Part shown: positions 1-6,899 of the stretch, one piece after another
Layout: every line of letters starts with the position of its first letter
How positions within the stretch are numbered: the first letter of the stretch is position 1
Assembly: GCA_029781975.1 (NCBI GenBank)
Contig: JAKOVQ010000053.1
Span: 248,001-312,000, forward strand
Direction of reading: 5' to 3'
Length of the DNA: 64,000 nt
Origin: Acidobacteriota bacterium
GTDB taxonomy: Bacteria; Acidobacteriota; Thermoanaerobaculia; UBA5066
The notes under the pieces: model-generated
Databases searched by the model: none
Told to the model about the DNA's origin: nothing
Seen by the model: the letters and a program-made list of their open reading frames with translations, nothing else
Made by a program: the position numbers and the translations under genes

Positions 1-843
1 CCCCAGGGTGCGGGCCAGCCGGAGGGCCCCGCTGACGTTGGCCCCCGAGGAGGCGGCGCCGAGGAGGCCCATCCGTCCCAGCCGGTCGACCATCGCGTAG
101 CTCTCGTGGTGCGGGATGGTGTAGACGCCGTCGACGACCGACCGGTCGAGGATCGCGGGCCACCAGCCGTTCCCGATCCCCTCGACCATGTGCTCGCCCT
201 TCCCGTCCCCGCCGCCGAGGATCGAGTCGGGGGGCTCCACGACGAAGCAGCGGCAGGCGGGGGACCTCTCCTTGAGGTAGCGGGCGATCCCGGCGAACGT
301 GCCTCCCGTCCCCGCCCCGGTGACGAAGCCGTCCACCCTCCCGCCGAGCTGCTCCCAGATCTCGGGCCCCGTCGTCTCGTAGTGGATCCCCGGGTTCGCG
401 GGGTTCTCGAACTGCCGCATCATCACGGCGCCCGGGATCTCGGCCTCCAGCTCCTTCGCGCGGGCCACGGCGCTCGCCATCCCGCCCGCCGGCGGGACGA
501 CGACGAGCTCGCCGCCGAGGCCGCGGACGAGGACCATCTTCTCCCTGGCGTATCCCTCGACCATGACGATGATCACGCGGTAGCCGCGCGACACCCCGAC
601 GAGGGCGAGGCCGACGCCGGTGTTCCCGGCGGTCGCCTCGATGACGGTGCCGCCCGGCTTCAGGCGGCCGTCGCGCTCGGCGGCGCGGATCAGGCCGAGC
701 GCGGTCCGGTCCTTCACGCTCATGCCGGGGTTGAGGTACTCGAGCTTTGCCCAGATGTCCGCGGCGCCCTCCTCGCGAAGCCCCCCGAGGCGTACCAGGG
801 GAGTCTTCCCGATCAGGTCGACGACGCTCTCGACGACGTTCAT
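1..843 (-). CDS. Cysteine synthase / cystathionine beta-synthase family (3' end outside window)
   Basis: This is a PLP-dependent beta-replacement enzyme of the O-acetylserine sulfhydrylase / cystathionine beta-synthase catalytic family. The reverse strand reads open from the ATG at 843 to base 1 (281 codons) and the gene continues off the left edge. Family marks are the N-terminal GKTPLVRL, the PLP lysine in SVKDRTAL, the phosphate-binding EATAGNTGVGLA and the glycine-rich GAGTGGTFAG. It stands divergent from a gamma-family trans-sulfuration gene starting at 1029, so the pair could route homocysteine and serine to cysteine (reverse trans-sulfuration). Whether it prefers O-acetylserine or serine plus homocysteine cannot be told from the visible part. 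A C-terminal CBS-domain extension, if present, would lie outside the window. Confidence 0.88.
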   Translation of the reverse strand, partial: MNVVESVVDLIGKTPLVRLGGLREEGAADIWAKLEYLNPGMSVKDRTALGLIRAAERDGRLKPGGTVIEATAGNTGVGLALVGVSRGYRVIIVMVEGYAREKMVLVRGLGGELVVVPPAGGMASAVARAKELEAEIPGAVMMRQFENPANPGIHYETTGPEIWEQLGGRVDGFVTGAGTGGTFAGIARYLKERSPACRCFVVEPPDSILGGGDGKGEHMVEGIGNGWWPAILDRSVVDGVYTIPHHESYAMVDRLGRMGLLGAASSGANVSGALRLARTLG

Positions 844-1028
844 GCGTCTCTCCCACGACCTTGTACGTCCCGGCGAGAGGCGAGTCAAGGCGATCTCCCG
901 TCGCTTTGGTAGACTCCCCGTTCGGCCCGCGGCGCGTGCGCCCCCCTCCCCCGGGGGCCCCGCGGGCGAGGACTCGCCACGCGAGAGAACGGTCCCGGGA
1001 CGGAAGGGAACGGGAGAGAGAAGGCCCG

Positions 1029-2216
1029 ATGAAGGACGTCCGGAAGAAGCGCCTCGCCACCCAGATCATCCACGCCGGGCAGCACCCCGACCCCGCGACG
1101 GGAGCCGTCTCGACCCCCATCTACCAGACGTCGACCTTCGCGTTCCGGAGCGCCGACGAGGGGGCCGCCCGGTTCGCCGGCAGGGACAAGGGCTACAAGT
1201 ACACCCGGCTCGGGAACCCCACCGTCGCGGCTCTCGAGGAATGCGTCGCCACGCTGGAGGGGGGGTGCGGGGCCATCGGCGCCGCGACCGGGATGGCCGC
1301 GGTCAACGCCGTCTACCTCGCCTTCCTGAAGGCGGGCGACCACGTCGTCGGGACCGACGCGCTCTACGGCCCGTCCCGCCTGATCCTCGAGAACGAGTAC
1401 TCCCGGTTCGGCGTCGCCGCCACCTTCGTCGACACCTCCGACGTCGCGAACGTCGCCGCCGCGATCCGACCCGAGACGAAGCTCGTCTACCTCGAGTCCC
1501 CCGCCAACCCGACGCTGAAGCTGACCGACATCGCCGCCTGCGCCGAGGTCGCCCACCGCGCCGGCGCCCTCGTCGTCGTCGACAACACCTTCGCCTCCCC
1601 GGTCCTCCAGCGGCCGCTCGACCTCGGCGCGGACGTCGTCCTCCACAGCATGACGAAGTTCCTGAACGGCCACACCGACGTCGTCGCCGGAATCGTGGTG
1701 GCCGGCCGCGAGGAGCACCTCGCGCGCCTCCGGCAGGTCCACCTCGCGACGGGCGGGACGATGGACCCGCACCAGGCGTGGCTCGTCCTGCGCGGCATCA
1801 AGACGCTCGGCCTCCGGATGGAGCGGGCCCAGGCGAACGCCCTCGCCGTCGCGCGCTTCCTCGAGGGGCACCCGAAGGTGTCGTGGGTCCGCTATCCGGG
1901 GCTCGCGAGCCACCCCCAGCACGACCTCGCGCAGCGCCAGATGAAGGGGGGCGGGGCGATCGTCTCCTTCGGCGTCGCGGGCGGGCTCGCGGCGGGCAAG
2001 ACCGTGATCGAGACGGTGGAGATCGCCACCCTCGCCGTGAGCCTCGGCGGCGTCGAGACGCTGATCGAGCACCCGGCCTCGATGACGCACGCCGGGATGT
2101 CGCGTCCGGAGCGCGAGGCGGCGGGGATCAGCGACGACCTCGTCCGGATCGCGGTCGGCTGCGAGGACGTCGAGGACCTGATCGACGACCTCGGCCGGGC
2201 CCTGGCCGCGGTCTGA
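1029..2216 (+). CDS. Cystathionine gamma-synthase/lyase or methionine gamma-lyase family
   Basis: This is a 395-residue Cys/Met metabolism PLP enzyme (fold type I). The start is the ATG at 1029, preceded by a GGGAGAG ribosome site; the longer open frame upstream lacks family similarity. Visible marks are the N-terminal ATQIIHAGQ, the YTRLGNPT loop, FASGM-like GAATGMAAV, the VVDNTFASPVLQRPL segment, the PLP lysine in LHSMTKFLNGH and the C-terminal SLGGVETLIEHPASMTH. The H-P-A-S-M-T-H block is common to gamma-lyases and gamma-synthases, so direction (synthesis, cystathionine cleavage or methionine cleavage) is not resolved. The divergent cysteine synthase/CBS gene makes a cystathionine gamma-lyase role attractive. 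A paralog lies at 45300. Confidence 0.9.
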   Translation: MKDVRKKRLATQIIHAGQHPDPATGAVSTPIYQTSTFAFRSADEGAARFAGRDKGYKYTRLGNPTVAALEECVATLEGGCGAIGAATGMAAVNAVYLAFLKAGDHVVGTDALYGPSRLILENEYSRFGVAATFVDTSDVANVAAAIRPETKLVYLESPANPTLKLTDIAACAEVAHRAGALVVVDNTFASPVLQRPLDLGADVVLHSMTKFLNGHTDVVAGIVVAGREEHLARLRQVHLATGGTMDPHQAWLVLRGIKTLGLRMERAQANALAVARFLEGHPKVSWVRYPGLASHPQHDLAQRQMKGGGAIVSFGVAGGLAAGKTVIETVEIATLAVSLGGVETLIEHPASMTHAGMSRPEREAAGISDDLVRIAVGCEDVEDLIDDLGRALAAV

Positions 2217-2244
2217 GCGAGGTCGGCCCCTTCAGGCTCCTCCC

Positions 2245-3033
2245 CTAGAAGTCGGGAAGGTCCCGCAGGAACTCGACGACCACCTCGGTCACGAGCCGCT
2301 CTGCCTCGCGGTGGGGGACGTGGCCGACGCGCGGGAGGAGGAGCGAGCGGGCCCGCCCCGAGACGTTCCGGACGATTCCCTCGACCTGCTGCGTCGTCCC
2401 GTACTCGTCGGCCGTCCCCTGGATCGCGAGCGCCGGGCAGCGGACCGGCGAGAGCTCGCCCCGGACGTCCCACGCCTCGTAGCCGTCGTCCAGCCACGTG
2501 TCGGCCCAGGCGTGGTACAGCGCGTCGGTCTTCCCGGCGTGGTAGCGCTCGAGGCCGGCGCGGAGGGGACCGGCTTCCCACTGCCTGGCGGCCGCGCGGA
2601 TCCCCTCGCGGGTCACCTCCTCGACGAGGACGTGCGCCGCCTCGGTGACGACCGCCACCGGGCGCTCCGGGAAGAGGGCCGCGAAGAGGAGGGCGATGGT
2701 CCCGCCGTCGCTGTGGCCGAGGAGGACGGGGCGCTCGATCCCGACGCTGTCGAGGACCTCCCGGAGCGTCTCGGCCTCCTCGTGGAGGTACCGCGGCGTC
2801 CGGCGGGCGGGGAGGGGGTCCGACGCCCCCGAGCCGAACCTCTCGTAGGCGAAGCCGCGGCAGCCGGCCGCCGCGCACAGCCGGGCCGGAAACCCCTTCC
2901 ACTGGGCGATGCTCCCGAGGGCGTCGTGAAGGAAGACGAGGACCGTGCGGTCCGCGGCGGTCCCTTCGGGGAGGAGCTCCTCGGCGGCCAAACGGCCCCG
3001 GCTCGTCTCGACGGTGAACGATCGGCTCGGCAT
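2245..3033 (-). CDS. Alpha/beta-fold hydrolase
   Basis: This 262-residue protein has the layout of a soluble alpha/beta hydrolase. The oxyanion segment FLHDALGS is near residue 34, the nucleophile elbow is GHSDGG (Ser near residue 108), an acid follows in QGTADEYG, and the histidine is in RVGHVPHREA near the C-terminus. No signal peptide is evident. The substrate is not predictable; close relatives are annotated as esterases, hydrolases or haloperoxidase-like. It is convergent with the gamma-synthase gene (28 bases apart) and divergent from the AlaX gene (38 bases apart), so it is probably a single-gene transcript. Confidence 0.85.
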   Translation of the reverse strand: MPSRSFTVETSRGRLAAEELLPEGTAADRTVLVFLHDALGSIAQWKGFPARLCAAAGCRGFAYERFGSGASDPLPARRTPRYLHEEAETLREVLDSVGIERPVLLGHSDGGTIALLFAALFPERPVAVVTEAAHVLVEEVTREGIRAAARQWEAGPLRAGLERYHAGKTDALYHAWADTWLDDGYEAWDVRGELSPVRCPALAIQGTADEYGTTQQVEGIVRNVSGRARSLLLPRVGHVPHREAERLVTEVVVEFLRDLPDF

Positions 3034-3071
3034 CGGTTCATCCTACCGCGCCGAGGGGCTACTCTTCGCCC

Positions 3072-4262
3072 ATGAAGCAGCCCGCGGCCTACGAGCGCGA
3101 ACCCTACCGGCGGGAGCTCCCCGCGACCGTCGTCGAGACGGGGGTCGAGGGAGACCGGCCGTTCGCCCTCCTCGACGACACCATCCTCTACCCCGAAGGG
3201 GGCGGCCAGCCGTCCGACCGCGGTTCCCTCGGCAAGGTGGCCGTCGTCGACGTGCAGCGGAAGGACGGGGAGGTCCGGCACTACCTCGCCGCGCCGGTAG
3301 CCCCCGGCCCCGTCCTCGTCCGGCTCGACTGGGAGCGCCGGTTCGACCACATGCAGCAGCACACCGGCCAGCACCTCCTGACGGCCGTCGCGGCCGACCG
3401 CTTCGGCTGGGAGACGACGGCGTTCCATCTCGGCCCCTCGGTCTGCGACGTGGAGCTCGACATCCCCGCCATCGCCCCGTCCGACCTCGCGCGCCTCGAG
3501 GAGGACGTGGCCGGGGAGATCCGCGCCGCGCGAAAGGTGACGGTCAGGCGGGTGACGCCCGCCGAGATGGCGGCCCTCCCCGTCCGGTCGCGCGGTCTCC
3601 CCGAGGGGCACGCGGGCGACGTGCGGCTCGTGGAGATCGCCGGGGTCGACCTCAACACCTGCGGCGGCACCCACCTGGCGTCGACGGGGGAGCTCGAGGC
3701 GCTGAAGCTCCTCGGGACGGAGAAGCTCCGCGGCGGGACGCGGCTCTCGTTCGTCGCGGGGGGGCGCGTCCGTCGCCGCCTCGGCGCGCACGAGGCGCGG
3801 GCCGCGGCCCTCCGCGTCCTCCTGGGCGCCCCGGACGAGGGCCTCGCCGCCGCCGTCGAGGCGAAGCTGGGCCAGCTCTCGGCCGCCGAGAAGGCCCTGC
3901 GGGCCGCCGAGGAGGAGCTCGCCGGCGCCCTCGCCCGGGCTCTTTCGGCCGAGGCCGGCCCCGCGGTGGCCCTCCACCTCCCGGGCCGCGACATGGCGTT
4001 CCTGATGCGTGTCGGAAAGGTCTTCAGCGCCCTCCCGGCGTCCTCGGTCGCCCTCCTGACCGTCGACGGACCGGCCGGCGAGGCGTTCGTCCTCGCGGCG
4101 GGCGCGGCGTCGACGGCGCCCGTCCCCGAGCTGGGGCCCGTCGTCGCCGAAGCCCTCGAGGGGCGGGGCGGCGGGTCCGGGAAGCTCTTCCAGGGAAAGG
4201 GAGCCGTCTCCAGGCGGGACGAGGCGCTGCGTCTCCTGAACGAGCGGCTCGCGCGCGGGTAG
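3072..4262 (+). CDS. AlaX-type alanyl-tRNA editing protein with DHHA1 domain
   Basis: This 396-residue protein resembles the editing half of alanyl-tRNA synthetase, which hydrolyses Ser-tRNA(Ala) or Gly-tRNA(Ala). The N-terminal part carries DTILYPEGGGQPSD and then the two zinc-binding motifs, HMQQHTGQH (HxxxH, near residue 95) and NTCGGTHLAS (CxxxH, near residue 200). After a coiled stretch (about residues 265-300) a DHHA1-like region rich in small residues ends in GGGSGKLFQGKGA, as in the C-terminal domain of AlaRS. The length fits the long AlaX-L class. The aminoacylation domain is absent, so this is a free-standing trans-editing factor rather than a broken alaS. Confidence 0.88.
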   Translation: MKQPAAYEREPYRRELPATVVETGVEGDRPFALLDDTILYPEGGGQPSDRGSLGKVAVVDVQRKDGEVRHYLAAPVAPGPVLVRLDWERRFDHMQQHTGQHLLTAVAADRFGWETTAFHLGPSVCDVELDIPAIAPSDLARLEEDVAGEIRAARKVTVRRVTPAEMAALPVRSRGLPEGHAGDVRLVEIAGVDLNTCGGTHLASTGELEALKLLGTEKLRGGTRLSFVAGGRVRRRLGAHEARAAALRVLLGAPDEGLAAAVEAKLGQLSAAEKALRAAEEELAGALARALSAEAGPAVALHLPGRDMAFLMRVGKVFSALPASSVALLTVDGPAGEAFVLAAGAASTAPVPELGPVVAEALEGRGGGSGKLFQGKGAVSRRDEALRLLNERLARG

Positions 4263-5011
4263 CCAGCGAGTCGTCGCTCTCGACGCACCGTGGGGCTCGA
4301 CGCTCGCCGACGCCGGAACGTCGAGCCGTCGAGCCGTTCAGGCCCTCGCGGTCCATGGACCTCCGGCAGCGTCGCGCGGCCACTCCTTCTCGCGCCAGCT
4401 GCTGCGTACGGCCCGAGAAACCGTGCGAGCACCGGGGGGCGGGCGACGGACGCCCCCGCGCGGTCCGCTGCGCGCGGGCCACCCGCTTGCGCCCGGAGGC
4501 GCGCCATCCGCGGGGCGCGGCAAGACTCGCTTCGCTCAGACAGTTGCCGCGCTGGTCCCGCTCCCGGCGCGCCCCCGGGCGAGCGGGTCCCGGCCCGTGC
4601 TCGGACGGACGCGCGCAGGGGCGTCCGCCGCCCGCCCGTCGCGCCCCCCGGGCGCGACAGAGTTCAGCGCAGGGTGGCGTGGCTCCCTTGCCAGGCCGCA
4701 CGCACCGACGCTGAAGAACGCCATCGGGCGCCCGCCGGCACCGGAACGTGGGCCGCGCCGGCTGCGAGGGGAGGCCGGCCGACCGAGATCCGCTCGGCCT
4801 TCGAGGCGGCGGAGAGGTAGGATTCAGAAGATAGAGGCATGAAAATCAACTGCAGCAGCCAACCTCTCCGTTGTCAGGCTCTGACAGGGTGTTCCGACAC
4901 ATATGTTTCGGCGTCAAATCAATGTTCGAGTCTGCCGTATGGTGCTGCGGAGGGCGCCACGCCCGTATCCCGCAACTACCAGGTCTGCCTCGCGGAAGCA
5001 CAGGTGACGGC
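4263..5011. other. Long non-coding stretch with structured element and low-GC patch
   Basis: I see no convincing protein gene in these 749 bases. Open frames here are arginine-rich or shift along palindromes. The stretch contains copy A of the structured element (4419-4658, minus strand). About 4840-4960 has clearly lower GC than the rest of the window (roughly half in the line at 4861) and leads into the secreted-protein gene at 5012. A 60-codon Cys-rich frame (4839-5021) and a longer start at 4871 for the downstream frame exist but lack support. 4263-4418 and 4659-4838 show nothing further that I can name. Confidence 0.6.
4419..4658 (-). ncRNA. Structured RNA-like element, copy A (unrecognised family)
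   Basis: On the minus strand this folds as follows. A 5' hairpin (4638-4658) has arms gtcgcgccc/gggcgcgac. A long helix pairs 4611-4637 with 4437-4462 over about 26 base pairs. An internal loop of conserved sequence follows, with conserved helices GGGCC:GGCCC and CCCGCU:AGCGGG. A 16-bp variable helix then leads to a terminal hairpin (GCGCGGCAA:UUGCCGCGC) closed over the conserved loop at 4524-4543. The unpaired tail GCUCGCACGGUU (4419-4430) is identical in copy B. Against copy B (5741-5985), loops and tail are conserved while the helices differ on both sides and stay paired. G-U pairs occur in this orientation and would be A-C mismatches on the other strand, which fixes the strand. It lies beyond the AlaX gene, pointing toward it. 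Confidence 0.75.
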
Positions 5012-5713
5012 ATGCAGCTGACCAGCTCTGGAGCCCTGCAGCGGCGCTCAGGGCTTGCCCTGGCGCTCGGGCTGCTCTTCCTCCTCGTCTCGACGTCCAC
5101 GCTCTCCGCGACGGAGCCGGCGAAGCCCGCCGGGCGGACGCTGGCCTACGACCTGATGCTGTCCAACGGCGCCGAGGTGCAGGTCCGGGCCGTGGTCACG
5201 GCCTCCACCCAGGAGGTGGCGTTTCAGGGAATCGTTCGCCTCCTCCAGACGAACCAGACGTGCTCCTTCGACGAGAAGGAGGATTCCACGTGGAAACGAA
5301 TCGCTCTCGATGTTGCCTGCGGGAAGAGCCGGCTGGCCGTTCGCTACGAGATGCCCTCTGTTTCCGCCGATTCCGCTGGATCGGCCCAGGTCCCTCGGAT
5401 GGTCAAGCTCCTCGTCGGAGGTCGCCTTTACGCGTGGACGGTCGTCGGGGAGGTCCCGCAGGACACGAATGCCGCTGCCCGAGGGACCGGGGCGGTGAGG
5501 GCGCTCCCTCGAGAGTTCCAGAGCGCGCTGGGAGACGTCGCGAAAGCGCTCGTGAGCGAGGAGTTCTCCACCGAAGCCGCGGCCCTGCCGGCGGGGTTCC
5601 ATCTCCTGCGTGCCCTCCTGGACAGCGACGACCTGAAGGCGGAGGTGGTCCGGATTCGGCCCCTCACCGCGGACGAGGCCGACGGCCTCGCCCGGCTCGC
5701 GGCCGGTCGATAG
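5012..5713 (+). CDS. Hypothetical secreted protein
   Basis: This encodes 233 residues that I do not recognise. The start is placed at the ATG at 5012, which gives a typical Sec signal (residues about 12-34, GLALALGLLFLLVSTSTLSA). The frame is open back to 4871, but that extension is Cys/Arg-rich and would bury the signal. The mature part begins with a segment resembling a stand-alone beta domain (AYDLMLSNGAEVQVRAVV) and has two cysteines about 30 residues apart (QTCSFDE and DVACGK) that could form a disulfide. The C-terminal third looks helical. The gene sits in a lower-GC patch between two inverted copies of the structured element, with copy B starting 27 bases after its stop. This suggests an acquired or rearranged segment. 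Confidence 0.6.
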   Translation: MQLTSSGALQRRSGLALALGLLFLLVSTSTLSATEPAKPAGRTLAYDLMLSNGAEVQVRAVVTASTQEVAFQGIVRLLQTNQTCSFDEKEDSTWKRIALDVACGKSRLAVRYEMPSVSADSAGSAQVPRMVKLLVGGRLYAWTVVGEVPQDTNAAARGTGAVRALPREFQSALGDVAKALVSEEFSTEAAALPAGFHLLRALLDSDDLKAEVVRIRPLTADEADGLARLAAGR

Positions 5714-5740
5714 GAGACCCGCGGCTCTCGGAGGGTCGCT

Positions 5741-5985
5741 CTTCGCGCCCGGAGGGCGCGAAGGCGGGAGGCGAAGGCCCTCGCGCGAGTCCGTCCGAGC
5801 ACGGGCCGGGACCCGCTCGCCCGCCGGCGCGGCCCCGCAGGATCAGGCGGGCCTGCTGTCTGACGAGCGGAGCGAGGAGTTCAGGCCCGCCCCGGAGGGG
5901 TCGCGCCGCCGGGCGAAAGCGGGTGGCCCGCGCGCAGCGGACCGCGTGAGGGCCTTCGCCTCCCGCCCTCCACGCTCGCACGGTT
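5741..5985 (+). ncRNA. Structured RNA-like element, copy B (unrecognised family)
   Basis: The fold matches copy A on the plus strand. A 5' hairpin (5741-5763) has arms cttcgcgccc/gggcgcgaag. The main helix pairs 5764-5787 with 5943-5966 over 24 base pairs including one G-U. The conserved internal-loop and short-helix block follows, then a variable helix with 18 of 19 positions paired. The helix GGCGGGCCUG:CAGGCCCGCC closes the loop at 5856-5880, which shares CUGUCUGA and GCGRAGCGAG with copy A. The tail GCUCGCACGGUU is at 5974-5985. It starts 27 bases after the gene at 5012-5713 and converges on the gene ending at 6034, so a terminator-like role is possible. The rest of 5714-6033 holds nothing else I can name. 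Confidence 0.75.
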
Positions 5986-6033
5986 CGGAACGGGAGGGGA
6001 CGGCCCCCGACCCGACGCCGGACCCCGGGGCGG

Positions 6034-6474
6034 TCAGACGACCAGGTGCTCCCAGCCCTCGTGGCGCAGGCGCGTGACCCAGACCTTGTAGAAGCCGGAG
6101 AGGTGGGGGAGGGTCTCGAGGGGGACGGTGGCGCTCCCCTGGGTGACGACGATCTCTCCGCGGATGAGAGCCGACGCGAGGGGCGCCTTCCCCTGGAAGA
6201 AGCGGTTGGCCATCGCGGACTCGAGGGAGAGCGTGGCCGCGGGCTCCCAGGAGCACCCCTTCCCGTCCCAGGTCCAGGAGAGGTGGTCGCCCCGGCGGGC
6301 GGCGTCCTCGTCGGCGTCGCGCACGTCCAGCTGGAGGCCGAGGTCGGTGATGAGGAAACGCTGCGGCTTGCGGAGGGCGCGGAGGGGCGGGCCCGCCTTC
6401 GAATCGCGCGAGAGGGTGGCGAAGAGGAGGTCGAAGACCTTGCGGAACTCCTTCGGGCCGGTGAAGAGGGTCAT
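6034..6474 (-). CDS. SCP2-like lipid-binding domain protein
   Basis: This is a 146-residue protein whose C-terminal half (NRFFQGKAPLASALIRGEI near residues 90-108) resembles the sterol carrier protein 2 fold. Small proteins of this fold bind lipids or acyl chains, or act as accessory domains. The start ATG at 6474 overlaps the stop of the upstream YtxJ gene by four bases (ATGA), so the two are translationally coupled. No signal peptide or membrane segment is visible. The assignment rests on a weak sequence pattern and no function can be stated with confidence. Copy B of the structured element converges on its 3' end. Confidence 0.7.
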   Translation of the reverse strand: MTLFTGPKEFRKVFDLLFATLSRDSKAGPPLRALRKPQRFLITDLGLQLDVRDADEDAARRGDHLSWTWDGKGCSWEPAATLSLESAMANRFFQGKAPLASALIRGEIVVTQGSATVPLETLPHLSGFYKVWVTRLRHEGWEHLVV

Positions 6475-6830
6475 CGCGCCGGGGCCTCCGACGGGGCGAG
6501 CCTCTCGGCGAGCGCCTCGGCGGTGATGGCGAAGTGGGAGGCGCTCCAGACGGGCTTGCCGTCCTCGAGGAGGATCACCTGGGGGGATGTGTGGCGGATC
6601 CCCGTCCGCTCCGCGAGCTCGTTCGAGAGAGGCCGCTGCTCGATGACGTGGACGACGAACACCGGGGCCCCGGGGCGGGCGGCGAGGAACCGCTCCACCT
6701 CGCGGGCCGCCGCGTGGCTGCCGCCGCACGCCGTCGAATGCTTGAAGATCAGCGCCCGCGGGAGGCGGAACGCCTCCTCGAGCTCCTCCGCGCCCCGCAC
6801 CGGGTCCAGGACCCCTCGCTCCGGTTCCAT
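6471..6830 (-). CDS. ytxJ: YtxJ-type bacillithiol-system protein (monothiol bacilliredoxin)
   Basis: This 119-residue thioredoxin-fold protein carries FKHSTACGGSHAA near residue 29, matching the FKHSTxCxxS active site of YtxJ (BrxC). The second position is non-Cys, so it is monothiol. The cis-proline segment appears as RHTSPQVILLEDGKP and the tail ends with a typical helix. The family de-bacillithiolates proteins in bacteria that make bacillithiol. Its presence implies, but does not prove, that the host makes that thiol; the synthesis genes are not in the window. It is the first gene of a two-gene unit with the SCP2-like gene. Confidence 0.85.
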   Translation of the reverse strand: MEPERGVLDPVRGAEELEEAFRLPRALIFKHSTACGGSHAAAREVERFLAARPGAPVFVVHVIEQRPLSNELAERTGIRHTSPQVILLEDGKPVWSASHFAITAEALAERLAPSEAPAR

Positions 6831-6899
6831 CGGCCGTCCTCCGCGCGGCGGAGTTTCCGGGCGGCGGGGCCTCGCGTCAACGGGGGAGCCGGGCCGGGC

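Noticed and set aside
4263-4820. Arg-rich frames across structured copy A
   Set aside because: They follow the palindromes; codon use is unlike neighbours, and conservation with copy B is at RNA-pairing level, not amino acids.
4871-5011. Upstream start for the secreted-protein gene at 5012
   Set aside because: The extra 47 residues precede and would bury a clear Sec signal; the ATG at 5012 is a better start.
4839-5021. A 60-codon Cys-rich frame in the low-GC patch
   Set aside because: It overlaps the start of the secreted-protein gene, has only a weak ribosome site, and no pattern beyond cysteine content.
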